This document shows, in pieces, positions 32,533 to 43,622 of a DNA stretch of 64,000 bases (position 1 is the stretch's first letter; each line of letters begins with the position of its first letter). A program made the position numbers and the translations under genes. This DNA comes from Panaeolus papilionaceus (Eukaryota > Basidiomycota > Agaricomycetes > Agaricales), in contig JADNRZ010000007.1 in NCBI GenBank assembly GCA_015501605.1, forward strand, positions 806,001 to 870,000, written 5' to 3'. The notes beneath the pieces are model-generated. The model made no database searches and was not told where the DNA came from. It worked only from the letters and a program-made list of their open reading frames with translations.

Positions 32533-34147
32533 CTAAAATCGTTTGCCTCCCCTCTTGACCGGTTGACGCACACCTGGCTTTCTTGAATTTGATGTTGTCC
32601 CACTTTTAACGGATACAGATCGTTTTGTCGATTGGCCACTTTCGTCATCGGAAGAAGACAAAGCTTTGGATTTCGCTTTTTTGGCTGGTCGGTGAGGCGA
32701 CTCATCCGAGTCAGATGACTGCACGATTTTCGCCCTGGAGGCCGGTTTGCTTTCTTGATAGTTGTTATTTGATTTAGCAATATCTGGGGGCGTCGAAGAA
32801 GGACCAGCCGAGGGTTGTTTGGTTCCTGGTTGGACGGCTGATGGTGCGTCGACTTCTGACTCGGATTCTGTCTCAGAACCTGACGCGTTGGCCGTCACTG
32901 CAGGGGTATGTTTGCTCTGGGACGGGGAGGCAATTTTCGGCTGCACAGTGTCGTTGAACCATGTCAACAAACTGTATTCTGTAAAATGATGGAAATGAAT
33001 GGGCTTACCACGGGCAAAGGTTCACGCGAAGGCTCCACTGAGGGGATTGCAAGTGACTTCGATGCTGGGCCGTCTACTTCCTCCGAGAGTGAGTATTCAA
33101 TCTGAAGGTCCGCCTTTTCAGCTGTTGAAATCACGGGAGCTACAATGTGATGTTCATTCAGGTTGTCGGGAGAAGCAGCAACTCAAATGAGACGCACGAA
33201 GATCTGATACAAAATTAAACATCGCCGTCATGCGGCGTATGGACGTTGCAAGACGAGGTTTTGACATCGCATTTTTTATATGCACGTCAACTGTGCGCCT
33301 TGATGTGCGTGCCAGCTTGTCGATGGACTGTGCATCCATACACTTGATCAGTGTCCGTCGGATCGCGCATTGGGCAGAGATAAGCCTCACCTTCTCTACT
33401 TCACTCTCTGCAACTTCGCCTACTGCTTCCGCCGAGGAAAAAGTCAGATGACTGAGGCTGATGAGCGGGAAAATAAGATGTTGGGAAATGATATCAGCGG
33501 AGCGCGTATGTCCCAAGAAGCAGGTCTCCCATCTCCATTTGAAGGTCCCACATTCAATTTCAAAAGCTGAATCCTGTGATTTATAATAAGTAGGTGCTTA
33601 GCGAAGTAAAAAAAGACTAAGGGTCGACGGCGTACGGAGTAATTAGTCTGGACAGACTCGAACGATGCATCTGTGATTGCACCAATTGTGTGGATTTTTA
33701 ATAGAAGGTCGAGGATCTGCTCTCGCCAGATTTCTTCAGCAGTATCATTGTTGTGTTGTTGCGGCGAGTCTGGATTGCATTTACGCCATCGTCGGGCCAG
33801 TTGTGTGCTATTCAACGCTGAGAAGGACGAAATCAGCGTCACAGCGCTTCTTAGTTCTTGGATCATATGTCTATACCTTCACCCCACACGGATTTAGTAT
33901 CCGTAATCATCATGAAGCATGATGTATCTGAAGAAGAATAGCCATATTTCTGATCAGGATGAGATGTCAAGTCGGAATAGACGCGAAACGAAAGGCCCAC
34001 CATAAGATAAGGCTTGGACAATTCAGTATCTGATTTCGCGAGCCATTCTTTGGATAATAGTTTCTTGGCATGCTCCTATACGCCATTGTGGATAAGAGAA
34101 GGAACAGAATGACACATTCAAGGATCAACCTCTGTAAATTCCTCCAT
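32533..34147 (-). CDS. XLF1: XLF (XRCC4-like factor) non-homologous end-joining protein
   Basis: Six exons (34130-34147, 33877-34075, 33636-33817, 33198-33573, 33009-33139, 32533-32940) give 437 residues in phase. The N-terminal head (about 1-150) has the XLF pattern: MEEFTEEHAKKLLSKEWL, then CFMMITDTKSVWGEALNSTQ (TDL/W motif), an EIWREQILDLLLKI helix, and FKWRWETCFLGH ahead of SADIISQHLIFPLISLSHL. A helical stalk follows to about residue 240, and then a Ser/Asp-rich disordered tail. The last residues, VRQPVKRGGKRF, resemble the basic-then-aromatic Ku-binding motif at the C-terminus of human XLF. XLF bridges DNA ends with XRCC4-ligase IV. Intron 33818-33876 (59 nt) was chosen over a possible 20-nt alternative with the same reading frame. 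The gene is divergent from the FHA/G-patch gene. Confidence 0.85.
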
Positions 34148-34661
34148 GTTCAGGTGTTGCAAGTATAGGTCCCTAAACCGTGTTTATCGGCGATATATTC
34201 CAGTAAAAATTACCCTGATATGAGTTAAATTTCAAGAGAGATTTAGCACCAGTGAAATGGGACGATGGAGCTGCGTAGTTCGCTGTTGTGAATAACAATG
34301 AGGAGAAACCTGGATGAAATGCAGCACATGTGTTGAAGGGCTAATTTAGGTACTCGGCAGAAGCCGAAATTACACACCTCAATCAACCGAATGTGACTCT
34401 CCTTCCACTTCCACCTTTGCCGTCTCTTCAGCACTTCGCCACAGCATAACTGGGTTCAACTACAATGTCATTCTTCTAAACATCATTATTGGCAGGGTTT
34501 TTTTCACCGTATCTTGTTATCGTGATTCCAGTTCTATCCGGTTATCTCACGAGCACATTTTCCTCATGTCCGTGTGCGTCCCTTGACACTCCAATTCACC
34601 TCTATCCGCTAATAAGTGATAACACAATGTATCTTTTTTCTCGCGTAAAATAGTTTCATTT
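34148..34661. promoter_or_regulatory. Bidirectional promoter region of XLF and the FHA/G-patch gene
   Basis: The 514 bp between the start codons at 34147 (minus) and 34662 (plus) must contain both promoters. A 63-codon minus-strand frame (34243-34434) falls in it and could be an uORF or chance. No strong motif stands out. Confidence 0.5.
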
Positions 34662-35849
34662 ATGGAGCCTTTAGAAGATAATCTGACACCAACAACAATC
34701 ACTGTCAGTCAACCACACACACGCTCGCAGGAATACAATCCTGCGTACGAATGGCCCGGCGATTCCGACGAAACCTTGTTTGGAGATGATGGCCAAACAA
34801 CGCCTGTAGCACGTCCTGGTCATCCCACATTCCGTTTGTTAGTCTCCAAGTCTGGGGTGTTGACCAAAAACAAAAGAATTGCGGTTCTGGATCTCTACAA
34901 CGAGGCTCAGATAGGCCGAGACCTACAGCTTGAGGGCTCCACCATACCTCGCATCAGACTGAAAGAAATGGCAGTGTCGAAACTGCACGCGACGATGTAC
35001 TGGGACGGGGCGAGAAAAGAATGGAATGTGGTCGATATGGGGTCCATGCACGGCACGTTTTTGAAGAGTGGGCCTGGTGAAGATTCCAATGACCCTGGTA
35101 CTCGGCTTTCGGGACAAAGGGCGGCAAGCATTCCTAGGCAGCTTCGACACCTGGACCAGCTAACGATAGGCAGCACAGCGTTTGTGATACACCTACACAA
35201 AGACGAAAGGCCTTGTGAAGAGTGCAGTGTATCTGGGAGACAGGAATTGTCGATCTCGCTCTTTCCCCCAAAAAAGGATTTGAAGCGAAGTCGAGAAGCA
35301 GCAGGACTGGACTCGGAAACTGTACCATCTTCGTCGGTAGCAGGACAAGAAAGGGATCCTAAAAAAGCTTTGAGCATGCTGAAGCGCAGTCTTCTGACGC
35401 GTCACGACATGTCAAAGCATGCATCTACATCCACGGCATCAATTGAAGAGCGAAGTGAATATTTGGACCGAGCAGAGCGTCGACGTATGTTGTTCCCCGC
35501 GTCCCGATCGGATAGCCCTGGAGTACCAGCTTTGTCTTCCATGGGACCCATGGCCGAAGGATCATCGTCTTCGTCGACAGTTGAATCTGTTGTTACCTCG
35601 GCACCTGCTACACCTTTACCTTCAAGCAATATTGGACATAAATTGTTATTACGTCAAGGGTGGACTCCTGGAGAAGCGTTGGGACAACTATCAGATGGTA
35701 GAGATGAAGATGATGATCGGATTGGACTAGTTGATCCATTAGAATTGAAGGGAAGTAATAATAGGTCTGGGATAGGGGTTAAAGAAGAAGATAAAAATTT
35801 AAATTGGAGAGATAGAGAAAAAATGAAAAGGTATGAATCTATACGTTGA
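34662..35849 (+). CDS. FHA-domain and G-patch protein
   Basis: A single exon encodes 395 residues. The FHA domain (about 60-180) shows IGRDLQLEG, then VSKLHATMYWDG and VVDMGSMHGTFL, the GR, SxxH and HGT residues that bind phosphothreonine. A G-patch follows near residue 320 (NIGHKLLLRQGWTPGEALG), the motif that activates DEAH-box RNA helicases. This FHA plus G-patch pairing is found in AGGF1-like and fungal nuclear proteins linked to splicing or RNA processing. Between them lies a Ser-rich linker with KKALSMLKRSLL. The last 60 codons become AT-rich and acidic/basic (DEDDDRIG, WRDREKMKRY). A role in RNA metabolism or phospho-signalling is inferred from the domains. Confidence 0.85.
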   Translation: MEPLEDNLTPTTITVSQPHTRSQEYNPAYEWPGDSDETLFGDDGQTTPVARPGHPTFRLLVSKSGVLTKNKRIAVLDLYNEAQIGRDLQLEGSTIPRIRLKEMAVSKLHATMYWDGARKEWNVVDMGSMHGTFLKSGPGEDSNDPGTRLSGQRAASIPRQLRHLDQLTIGSTAFVIHLHKDERPCEECSVSGRQELSISLFPPKKDLKRSREAAGLDSETVPSSSVAGQERDPKKALSMLKRSLLTRHDMSKHASTSTASIEERSEYLDRAERRRMLFPASRSDSPGVPALSSMGPMAEGSSSSSTVESVVTSAPATPLPSSNIGHKLLLRQGWTPGEALGQLSDGRDEDDDRIGLVDPLELKGSNNRSGIGVKEEDKNLNWRDREKMKRYESIR

Positions 35850-36213
35850 ATTGTTGTTTCTATTAAAATACAATACGTGTGAAATTTAAATTAACACTCG
35901 TGATTTTCTTGACGCGTTCGCGTTATTTGTGCTATGTTTATTTCTCCACGTGATGTTGGTTCGACCCTGGTTGGTTTGTAGTTTTGGAATTGTTTGAGGC
36001 TGACGTGCATTGGGTTTGCTTTCTCCAAAGCACAACGCTAGACCACCAGCCTTCGTTTCAATTTCTCCTTCTCCCTTTTCCCTCATTCTACCTTTTTACA
36101 GGGATTTCGCCACCTCCCAACCATTCACTGACAGTTATACTCAGTGTTTTTTACATCCAACAATAGTTTCATTTTCTCAATCATAACATCATACATCTTA
36201 TAGTTCATTTTCA
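35850..36213. other. Intergenic with pyrimidine-rich cyclin promoter
   Basis: These 364 bp hold the 3' end of the FHA gene and the cyclin B promoter. CACGTG occurs at 35947-35952. The stretch 36050-36110 is C/T-rich, as often seen upstream of fungal start codons. Confidence 0.5.
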
Positions 36214-38024
36214 ATGGCTACCAATCACGCCCGCGTAAGCTTATTTTCTTATTGACATTCGCGAATTCGACGTGTTTATATGTTACATTAGCTTCCTCAG
36301 CGTCGTCTTGCCGCCCAGCGTAACAAGGTCGATGAGAACGCCATGAGTCGCCATGTGCGACAAACTTCAGCAGCTGGAACTGGTCCAGTACGCTTCACTG
36401 CCAAAGAACATGTTTCAAAACCAACGTCTATTATGACTTCAACAACGCGTCAAGCACTCTCAGAAGTGACGATGGCAGCTGTTAACCGGAGAGTGCGTGT
36501 CTTCTCCATCTCGAACATGTTCCACGCATTGACCATCCTTACAGCAGGAGTCAGGTTTCAAGCCTGGAATGGGAAAGGAAAAGGAGGAAGGTAGCTTGAA
36601 GCGAGGTCGTTCGGATTCAACCACTCTTGCACAACGCGTCCCAGTTGGTCCCGGTAGGGGCCAGGTTGCCCCTACAGTCTCCAATGTCGTCAGCTCTCGT
36701 CCTACTGCCACTCGATTCCGCGAAGCTTTAGGCGGTGCTCAAAAGCGAGGCCCCATACGCGTTCTCATCGACACGCAACAGCAAGATGTTGATGTTCGGG
36801 ACCGCGATCATCGAGCAGAGATGGAGGTCGAAGAGGAAGACGCGGTCAGAGCTTATGAGGAAGAGTTGAACATCAACGAACAGGAAGTCGAATCCATGAT
36901 TGGTATCGAGTCCAGCGACGAAGAAGCTGTCGACGATGATTCGGCTTCTCTCCAACCACCAGAAGCCAAACGCCCACGTATCTGGCCAGAGGTCTCCACA
37001 GATCGCGCTATGCGACAAGAAAAGGAGCTCCAAGCCATCCGAGATGCCTTTAGAGAAGAAATCGATATTTATGACACGACGATGGTCTCCGAATACGCAG
37101 AGGAAATCTTCGATTATATGTGTGAGCTCGAGGTGGGTCGTGTCTCGTAATGTTTCACTTGATATGATGGACTGATAACAGTTTGCAGGAGGAGGTGATG
37201 CCCAATCCTAATTATATGGATGGCCAAAATGAAATTACCTGGGCGATGCGACAGACTTTGGTAGACTGGCTTCTTCAAGTTCACCTCCGATACCATATGT
37301 TACCCGAGACCCTGTGGATTGCTGTCAACATTGTGGACCGTTTCCTTACCAAGCGCGTAGTCTCCCTGCTAAAACTCCAGCTAGTCGGTGTTACTGCCAT
37401 GTTCATCGCTGCCAAGTACGAAGAGATTCTAGCACCATCTGTCGAGGAATTCGTTTTCATGACGGAGAACGGTTATACCAAGGAGGAGATTCTGAAAGGA
37501 GAGCGTATCATGCTACAGACCCTTGAATTCCGGATATCCCAGTACTGCTCTCCCTACAGCTGGATGCGTAAAATTAGCAAGGCCGACGACTACGATATTC
37601 AGACACGAACCCTCAGCAAGTTTCTGACAGAAGTGACCCTTTTAGATCACCGCTTCCTGAGAGTGAAGCCAAGTCTCATTGCAGCGGTTGGAATGTACTC
37701 TGCCAGGACGATGCTTGGTGGTGACTGGGTAAGTTTTTAAATCCCGTTTTCTCATCCTCTCCATTTCGATGCTACGATCATGTGACTAATATCACCCCCT
37801 AGAACGAAGCTTTCGTGTACCACTCCGGTTTCACAGAGGAGCAGCTTATTCCCGGCCATGAGCTGCTAATTGAGAAGCTTCTGGAAGAAAACTTCCACCG
37901 ACAATACGTCTGCAAAAAGTACGCTAACAAGAAATTCCTCAAGGCTTCGGTGTTCGCCATCAAATGGGCGAAGAACGTCTCCGGTTCGGACTCTATTCCA
38001 GAGGGGATGGTTCTCGCAGAGTGA
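36214..38024 (+). CDS. B-type mitotic cyclin
   Basis: Five exons, 36214-36234, 36301-36492, 36545-37132, 37189-37728 and 37803-38024, encode 520 residues. The N-terminal exon junction creates a destruction box RRRLAAQRN (RxxLxxxxN), the APC/C degron. A long basic then acidic linker leads to the cyclin box: MRQTLVDWLLQVHLRYHMLP (MRxIL/LVDWL), KLQLVGVTAMFIAAKYEEI, then the second fold with RTMLGGDW, FHRQYVCKKYANKKFLKAS and WAKNV. This is a Cdk1 partner driving entry into mitosis, equivalent to Cdc13/Clb2. Acceptor choice matters at 36301: a site 9 nt earlier would insert three residues and spoil the D-box spacing. Confidence 0.95.
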
Positions 38025-38948
38025 GAGGCATAATGTCCATCTCACTTTGCTTTACCCTTTCTTTGCATCGTGCTATTCATCTGTAATTTCAACCATCTCG
38101 CATCCAGACATAATAATGTTCGCCCCACCCTCATTTCCTTCGTTGGTACCTTCGTCATCACATTCCATCTGTTTGACTACCCACTCACTGGACAATCGCA
38201 CATCCTTGCCATTTGTCTGTTCTATTGTTTCCCATTTTTTTCTCGTCGCTTTTACAATGCTATCGTTATGTTTCTCTCTCCCTCTCTCGATTACAACCTC
38301 ATTCATTCCCCCTCAGTCAAAACTTCCTGACTTGCACATAGAATTTTTACCAAATTCACCGAAGCCATATTCCTCATGCCGTTATGTCCTATGTCTCCAG
38401 CCTTTTCTGTCATGACTACGTTCGCATCTCGATCCTTTCATCTGTACATCTACATCTTCACTGAATTTCCTCTTTGATCTTCGTTGAATATCTTCTGTTC
38501 ATTTGGTGAATCTTCTTCTCGTCGTCCCTATCTGGTGTTAGGCTTCAATAACTCTCCCTTCTCGATATCTTCTGCGCTCTTTTCATTACCGTAAACGAGG
38601 CTCTCGCACTAGGCTGCTGTGCAGGGTATATACGATACAGTCTCATTTACACCTGTATATTAGTATTATGCCTTGCGCAAGTCGCCATATATTTTATTTA
38701 TATCTAACAACAACTGTTCCCGCTGCTGAGTGCAACCCCGGAATGATTTGTGGAGAAAAAAACATGAAAAAGTTAAATCGGGTGTATGGGGTCGCCATAT
38801 GCCCGCACAACGGCTTACTTCAGCCAATTTGAACGTACCGATGAATTGATGATTTCACATGATTCCATTACAGCGAGTTGGTATAAACCGTTACCCGACT
38901 CCTTCGCCCCTCCATCTTCCCCTCCATCCTCCTCTTTAGTTTAATATC
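38025..38948. other. Intergenic, strongly pyrimidine-rich
   Basis: The first 550 bp after the cyclin stop are very C/T-rich on the plus strand, probably a long 3' UTR. The 181-codon frame at 37870-38415 overlaps the cyclin end in another frame and is an artefact of that composition. The dehydrogenase promoter should lie in 38650-38948; it ends in a CT-rich leader (CCCCTCCATCTTCCCCTCC). Confidence 0.55.
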
Positions 38949-41425
38949 ATGTCGCAGCTATCTTTCAAGGGCCACACCGTCGTTGTTACTGGTGCTGGTG
39001 GAGGTCTGGGAAAGAGGTATGAGCTTGTTAGATGTTTCCTTGCTTAACCGGATCTAATCGTATGCCCCGGAATGTGCTTTCTAGCTACTCTCTCCTGTTT
39101 GCCTCTCGTGGCGCTAATGTCGTCGTGAACGACTTCAACGCTGAGGCTGCTCAAAAGGTCGTTGACCAAATCACTGCTGGTGAGCTTTGCCGGAATTTCA
39201 ACTTGCCATTGAACCCGGCTCACGAGTCACTTGTGAAACCTGCTAGCTGGTGGCAAGGCTGTTGTGAACACATCCTCTGTCACCGACGGAGCCGCTGTTA
39301 TCAAGACTGCTGTCGATAACTTTGGCACAGTTACTATCCTCATCAACAACGCCGGTATTCTCCGCGATAAAGGGTACGGGCGTTTGAATGGTTTACCCAG
39401 TACCAGCCCAACTAATCCTGATGTCGCAGCTTCAAGAACATGAGTGATAAGGAATGGGACCAAATCACCGAGGTTCATCTGAAGGGTGCCTTCTCATGCA
39501 CAAAGGCTGCATGGCCCCTCTTCCGCAAGCAGAAGTTCGGTCGTGTAATCAACACCGCTTCTGCTGCTGGTCTCTACGGTACGCGGTAAATGTCCAGATG
39601 CGTTTAGACATTCGGCTCATATGCTCTTCTTGCGCGTAGGAAACTTCGGCCAGGCCAACTATAGCGCTGCTAAGATGGGTCTCGTCGTCTTCTCAAAGAC
39701 TCTTGCCCGCGAGGGTGCCAAATACAACATCAAGTCGACTGCTATTGCACCGGTGCGTACCATTCTGCGGGGTTGGACGCTTCATGCTGATCCATGTTTC
39801 AGATGGCCGCTTCTGCTATGACCGAGACGATTATGCCTCCTGAGATGTTGGCTAACCTCAGTGTAAGTGCTCCGCGTTTTGGTTCCGTGCAATTTATCTC
39901 ATTTCCGTGATATTTTTAGCCTGAATACGTCGCCCCATTCGTCGCTGCTATCTGCCATCCCGATGGCCCTGATGCTTCAGGCAAAGTCTTTGAAGTCGGC
40001 GCTGGTTTTATTGCTGAGATCCGATGGGAACGTAGCGACGGTGCTATCTTCAAGACTGACGACAGCTTCACCCCCTCTGCCGTACGTCATATGTATTTTC
40101 TCCTCATTCGCGTTCTCATATCCGTTTCAGGTCAAGGCCAGATGGGAGGAAGTTGTTGACTTCTCCAAGCCCTCCTAGTGCGTTACCTCAGGTCCTCATG
40201 ATTGACAACGTAAGCTGACCTATTTTTTTAGCCCCCAAAATGTCACCGACGTCGACGCTATTGGCAAGCTCGAAACCGCCAAGAAGCTTCCCCGCAACCC
40301 CCAAGGCTCCTCAGAGGTCCGTTATGATGGCCAGACCGTCATTATCACTGGTGCAGGTGCAGGTCTCGGACGTGCCTACGCTCACATGTACGGCCGCCTC
40401 GGTGCCAACGTTGTTGTCAACGATCTCAACGAGAAAGGTGCCAATGCTGTCGTTGAGGAAGTCACCAAGGGTGAGTCCAATATTCCGTTGAATTCAATTC
40501 AGGAACTGATAATCGCATTTAGCTGGAGGCAAGGCTGTTGCTGCTATCTGCTCTGCTGAGGACGCCGACAAGATTGTTCAGGTCGCTCTGGAGAAGTTCG
40601 GTGGTGTTCACATTCTTGTTGCCAATGCTGGTATCCTCCGCGACAAGTCATTCCAGGCTATGACTGAGCAAGAGTGGGATCTTGTTGTTGCTGTCCATCT
40701 CCGGTTTGTTTGATTCTTGAATTGGACGAGTTTTCGGATTGCTTATATTTCGTGACAGTGGTACCTACAAGTGCGCCAAGGCTGTCTGGCCCATCTTCCA
40801 AAAGCAGAAATACGGACGCATCGTCACCACCTGCTCACAAGTCGGAATCTGTGAGTTATGCAGTTTAGCAATCTATGGGACTACTTACTGACTATTGTTC
40901 AGACGGGAACTTCGGCCAAGCCAACTACTCTACCGCCAAGGCTGGTATCACTGGTCTGACCCGCACCCTTGCCATAGAGGGTAAGAAATACAACATCCTC
41001 GCCAACGCCATCGCTCCCTCAGCCGGTACCGCCATGACCAGCACCATCTGGCCACAGGAGATGGTTGACGCTTTCAAGGTTTGTCTCTTGCCTTTAACTT
41101 GAAGAACTTTCGTACTTATGACTCCTTATAGCCCGACTTCATTGCCCCTATTGTTGGTTACCTCACTAGCAAAGACAACGAGGGTACTACTGGAAGCCTG
41201 TTTGAGATTCAGGGTGGTTGGGCAGCCCAGACCCGCTGGCAGAGATCAGGAGGCTATGGCTTCCCTACCGTCAAGCCCTACACCATCGAGAACGTCGTTG
41301 CCAAGTGGAACAACATCACCAACTTTGACGATGGCCGTGCTACCCACCCCTCATCAACACAAGAAGCCATCCAGCAGCTCGTTGAGAACTTTGGCAACAA
41401 GGGTGATGCTAAAGCCAAATTGTAA
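38949..41425 (+). CDS. Peroxisomal double short-chain dehydrogenase (Fox2-type 3-hydroxyacyl-CoA dehydrogenase), C-terminal AKL
   Basis: Thirteen exons (38949-39016, 39085-39179, 39247-39373, 39430-39578, 39640-39752, 39803-39862, 39920-40081, 40131-40177, 40232-40470, 40523-40703, 40759-40850, 40903-41078, 41132-41425) give 600 residues. Two tandem SDR domains are each complete. The first has [17 protein letters not shown], a catalytic Ser region INTASAAG and YSAAK. The second has [24 protein letters not shown] and YSTAK. This equals the dehydrogenase half of fungal multifunctional enzyme type 2, which oxidises (3R)-hydroxyacyl-CoA to 3-ketoacyl-CoA in peroxisomal beta-oxidation. In the usual Fox2 a hydratase 2 domain follows in the same chain. 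Here the protein stops with AKL, a peroxisomal signal, and the hydratase is the next gene. The two domains usually differ in chain-length preference. Confidence 0.95.
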
Positions 41426-41915
41426 TTTATGTATATACCTACCTCTACATGCATTCTTTCATGATCTAGAATTGTTTTGTTACCCGCATATTCTTAATAC
41501 ACCATCCATTGCATTCTATGCTCTCTGTCCGTCGTTTGAGGCTTTCGAAATTGATATTTATTATTTGCCTCAGTTTGTGACGTAGACGCGTTGAGTGTGT
41601 ATACGTCTTTGATCTCTTTCTCACCAACAACTTTCAATGACTGCATATTTTTGAAGGCCAACAACAAAAAGGTGCAGAGAGGACGCGTATAGGGCATACT
41701 TCTCTGCATCAATCTCCAATTCATTCGACTTCCATATGAAATTCAAGATATTGAGCTGAAAATATCGACAGTGCACACGCACCCACACGCACTGGCATGT
41801 GATTTCTTTACCCCAGACAAGTTCCAATTCGACGAGGCATAACGGTGTCCGACATCTTCCTAACCGTTTCGTTCTCCTGCATACATCGCCGTTGCTGAAG
41901 TTATCCATAAACACT
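41426..41915. other. Intergenic between the dehydrogenase and hydratase halves of Fox2
   Basis: These 490 bp lie between the AKL stop of the double SDR and the hydratase start at 41916. Stops occur in all plus-strand frames and no splice pair joins the two genes without removing the AKL end. It should hold a terminator and a promoter. Confidence 0.6.
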
Positions 41916-43439
41916 ATGTCCAAGTCTTTCAAGGATTCCAATGCGTTCGCTGACCCAGAAGACTCGCAGCTCGTCCGTGAAGCAAAGCAGACTATTACTG
42001 ATCCCGTCTCCTATAACTACACTGAGGTCTGGTTTCCCAAGTTCTCGGCCACCCGAATGCGCAAGATATACTGATCAGTATTACGGGTCCACAGAGAGAT
42101 TTGATTCTCTACAATCTCGGAATTGGAGCGACTGCCAAAGAGCTCAAGTGGACATTTGAAGGCGACGATGAATTCTCTGCTCTCCCAACCTTTGGAGTTA
42201 TCCCTCAGTTCGCGTGTAGCGCTGGTGTGCCCCTTGATTGGCTGCCGAATTATAACCCTGTAAGATAAACTATTAGGGTGATGTTGAGGTATCTAACCAG
42301 TGTGTTCTCGTAGGCCAAACTGCTTCATGGAGAGCAATACTTGAACATCAAGGCACCCATGCCCACAAGCGGTGAACTCATCAGTGAAGCCAGGTATGCG
42401 TCGCTTCTCTTCTTGGAGTCCTTATGCTGATGGTTTGAATCATTCACAAATTCCTCTCCATATTATTTACTAGGCTTCTCGAGGTTTTGGACAAGGGAAA
42501 GGCAGCGGCTGTAACAACAATCATCGAGACGCGAGATGCAAGCACCGGCAAAATCATCTTTGAGAACCAGTCAACGATGTTCATCCGCGGAGCTGGTGGA
42601 TTTGGCGGCAAGCGTGCAGGCAGCGGTACGAGTCCTGTTTCTAGTCAGGAGTGTTTTTGCAAACCACTCACGCATTCCTTCTGCGTTTCGCGTTTGGTTA
42701 ACCAACAGATCGCGGTGCTGCAACTGCTGCCAACACTCCACCTAACAGGAAGCCTGACGCTGTTATTGAGGAGAAGACTGAGCCCTCACAAGCTGCTCTT
42801 TACCGGTACGCGCTCTCACTCATACCCGACTTCGGTCCCCAGCACTAACCGATGTCATCTGTTTCCCTTCCCAATTCAACACAGCCTGAGTGGAGACTGG
42901 AATCCCCTTCATGTTAGGCCGAACTGTTAATGACACTATTACAACCCATGCTTACGCCGACCTACATACAGATTCTGCCAGAGTTTGCAGCCATTGGCGG
43001 TTTTGACCAGCCCATTCTGCACGGGCTCTGCTCGATGGGTTTTGCTGGAAAACACGTCCTGAAAGCATTTGGCCCATACAAGGACATTAAAGTCCGGTAA
43101 GCGGAAAACTAGGATCTACGTATGACTCACAAACTGACGTCCTAATGTGCTTAATTCCTTACTTTCCGGCCTCTTATTTTGTTTTCATCTATCAATAACT
43201 CTCGCCGCCATGAATCAATTTATCGCACAGCTTCGCCGGCGTCGTTTACCCCGGCGAGACTATCGTTACGGAGATGTGGAAAGAGGGCAATCGCGTCATC
43301 TTCTGTAAGTCAAATCAGGCCGTCCGACAAGGCGTTTTGCTTACCCCATTAAAACCCAGCGGCGAAAGTAAAGGAACGCGACGCTGTTGCATTGGCAGCT
43401 GCAGCTGTTACATTAGCCGACGAGAAGGCAAAACTTTGA
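41916..43439 (+). CDS. Peroxisomal 2-enoyl-CoA hydratase 2 (MaoC type), C-terminal AKL
   Basis: Nine exons (41916-42026, 42095-42259, 42314-42393, 42474-42625, 42709-42805, 42885-42912, 42972-43096, 43231-43304, 43360-43439) give 303 residues. The N-terminal half is the non-catalytic hot-dog fold ([35 protein letters not shown]). The C-terminal half carries the hydratase 2 motif [13 protein letters not shown] with catalytic Asp and His, then [17 protein letters not shown]. It hydrates trans-2-enoyl-CoA to (3R)-hydroxyacyl-CoA, the step before the SDR enzyme encoded just upstream. The protein ends KAKL, a peroxisomal signal. Normally this is the C-terminal third of Fox2. The 28-nt exon 6 encodes the catalytic GDWNPLH. 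The residue after PLHI is Leu, where many homologues have Asp. Confidence 0.94.
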
Positions 43440-43622
43440 AGGTGAATATGTAATCGAACATATATTAATCTATAATATTTGAATGTCTGAAACAGCGAAA
43501 GGGAGCGTGATATGTATGTATGTATTGTGAAACGTGAGTGAGGTGGTAGTATGCAACCAACAATGTGAAAACGTGTATAATGATTATATGAAGCAAATCT
43601 GGGTATCTGGTTATAAGCACGT

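Noticed and set aside
31950..32780. 276-codon minus-strand open frame
   Set aside because: It overlaps the XLF last exon in a different frame, has no domain and an uneven composition, and contains no sensible start. The XLF frame there joins upstream exons in phase.
33857..33876. A 20-nt intron in the XLF gene giving WGEELRSAV
   Set aside because: It keeps the frame but is too short for the spliceosome. The 59-nt choice 33818-33876 has a normal length, a branch-like CTGAT and a pyrimidine-rich CTTCTCAG acceptor, and yields WGEALNSTQLARRW, which fits the family.
37870..38415. 181-codon plus-strand open frame
   Set aside because: It begins inside the cyclin B coding exon in another frame and continues through C/T-rich 3' sequence. 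No homology is apparent.
41426..41915. Continuous Fox2 fusion gene across the dehydrogenase and hydratase
   Set aside because: Stops lie in the interval, the upstream protein ends in a perfect AKL signal, and the downstream gene has its own ATG and N-terminus. No in-phase splice was found that would join them.
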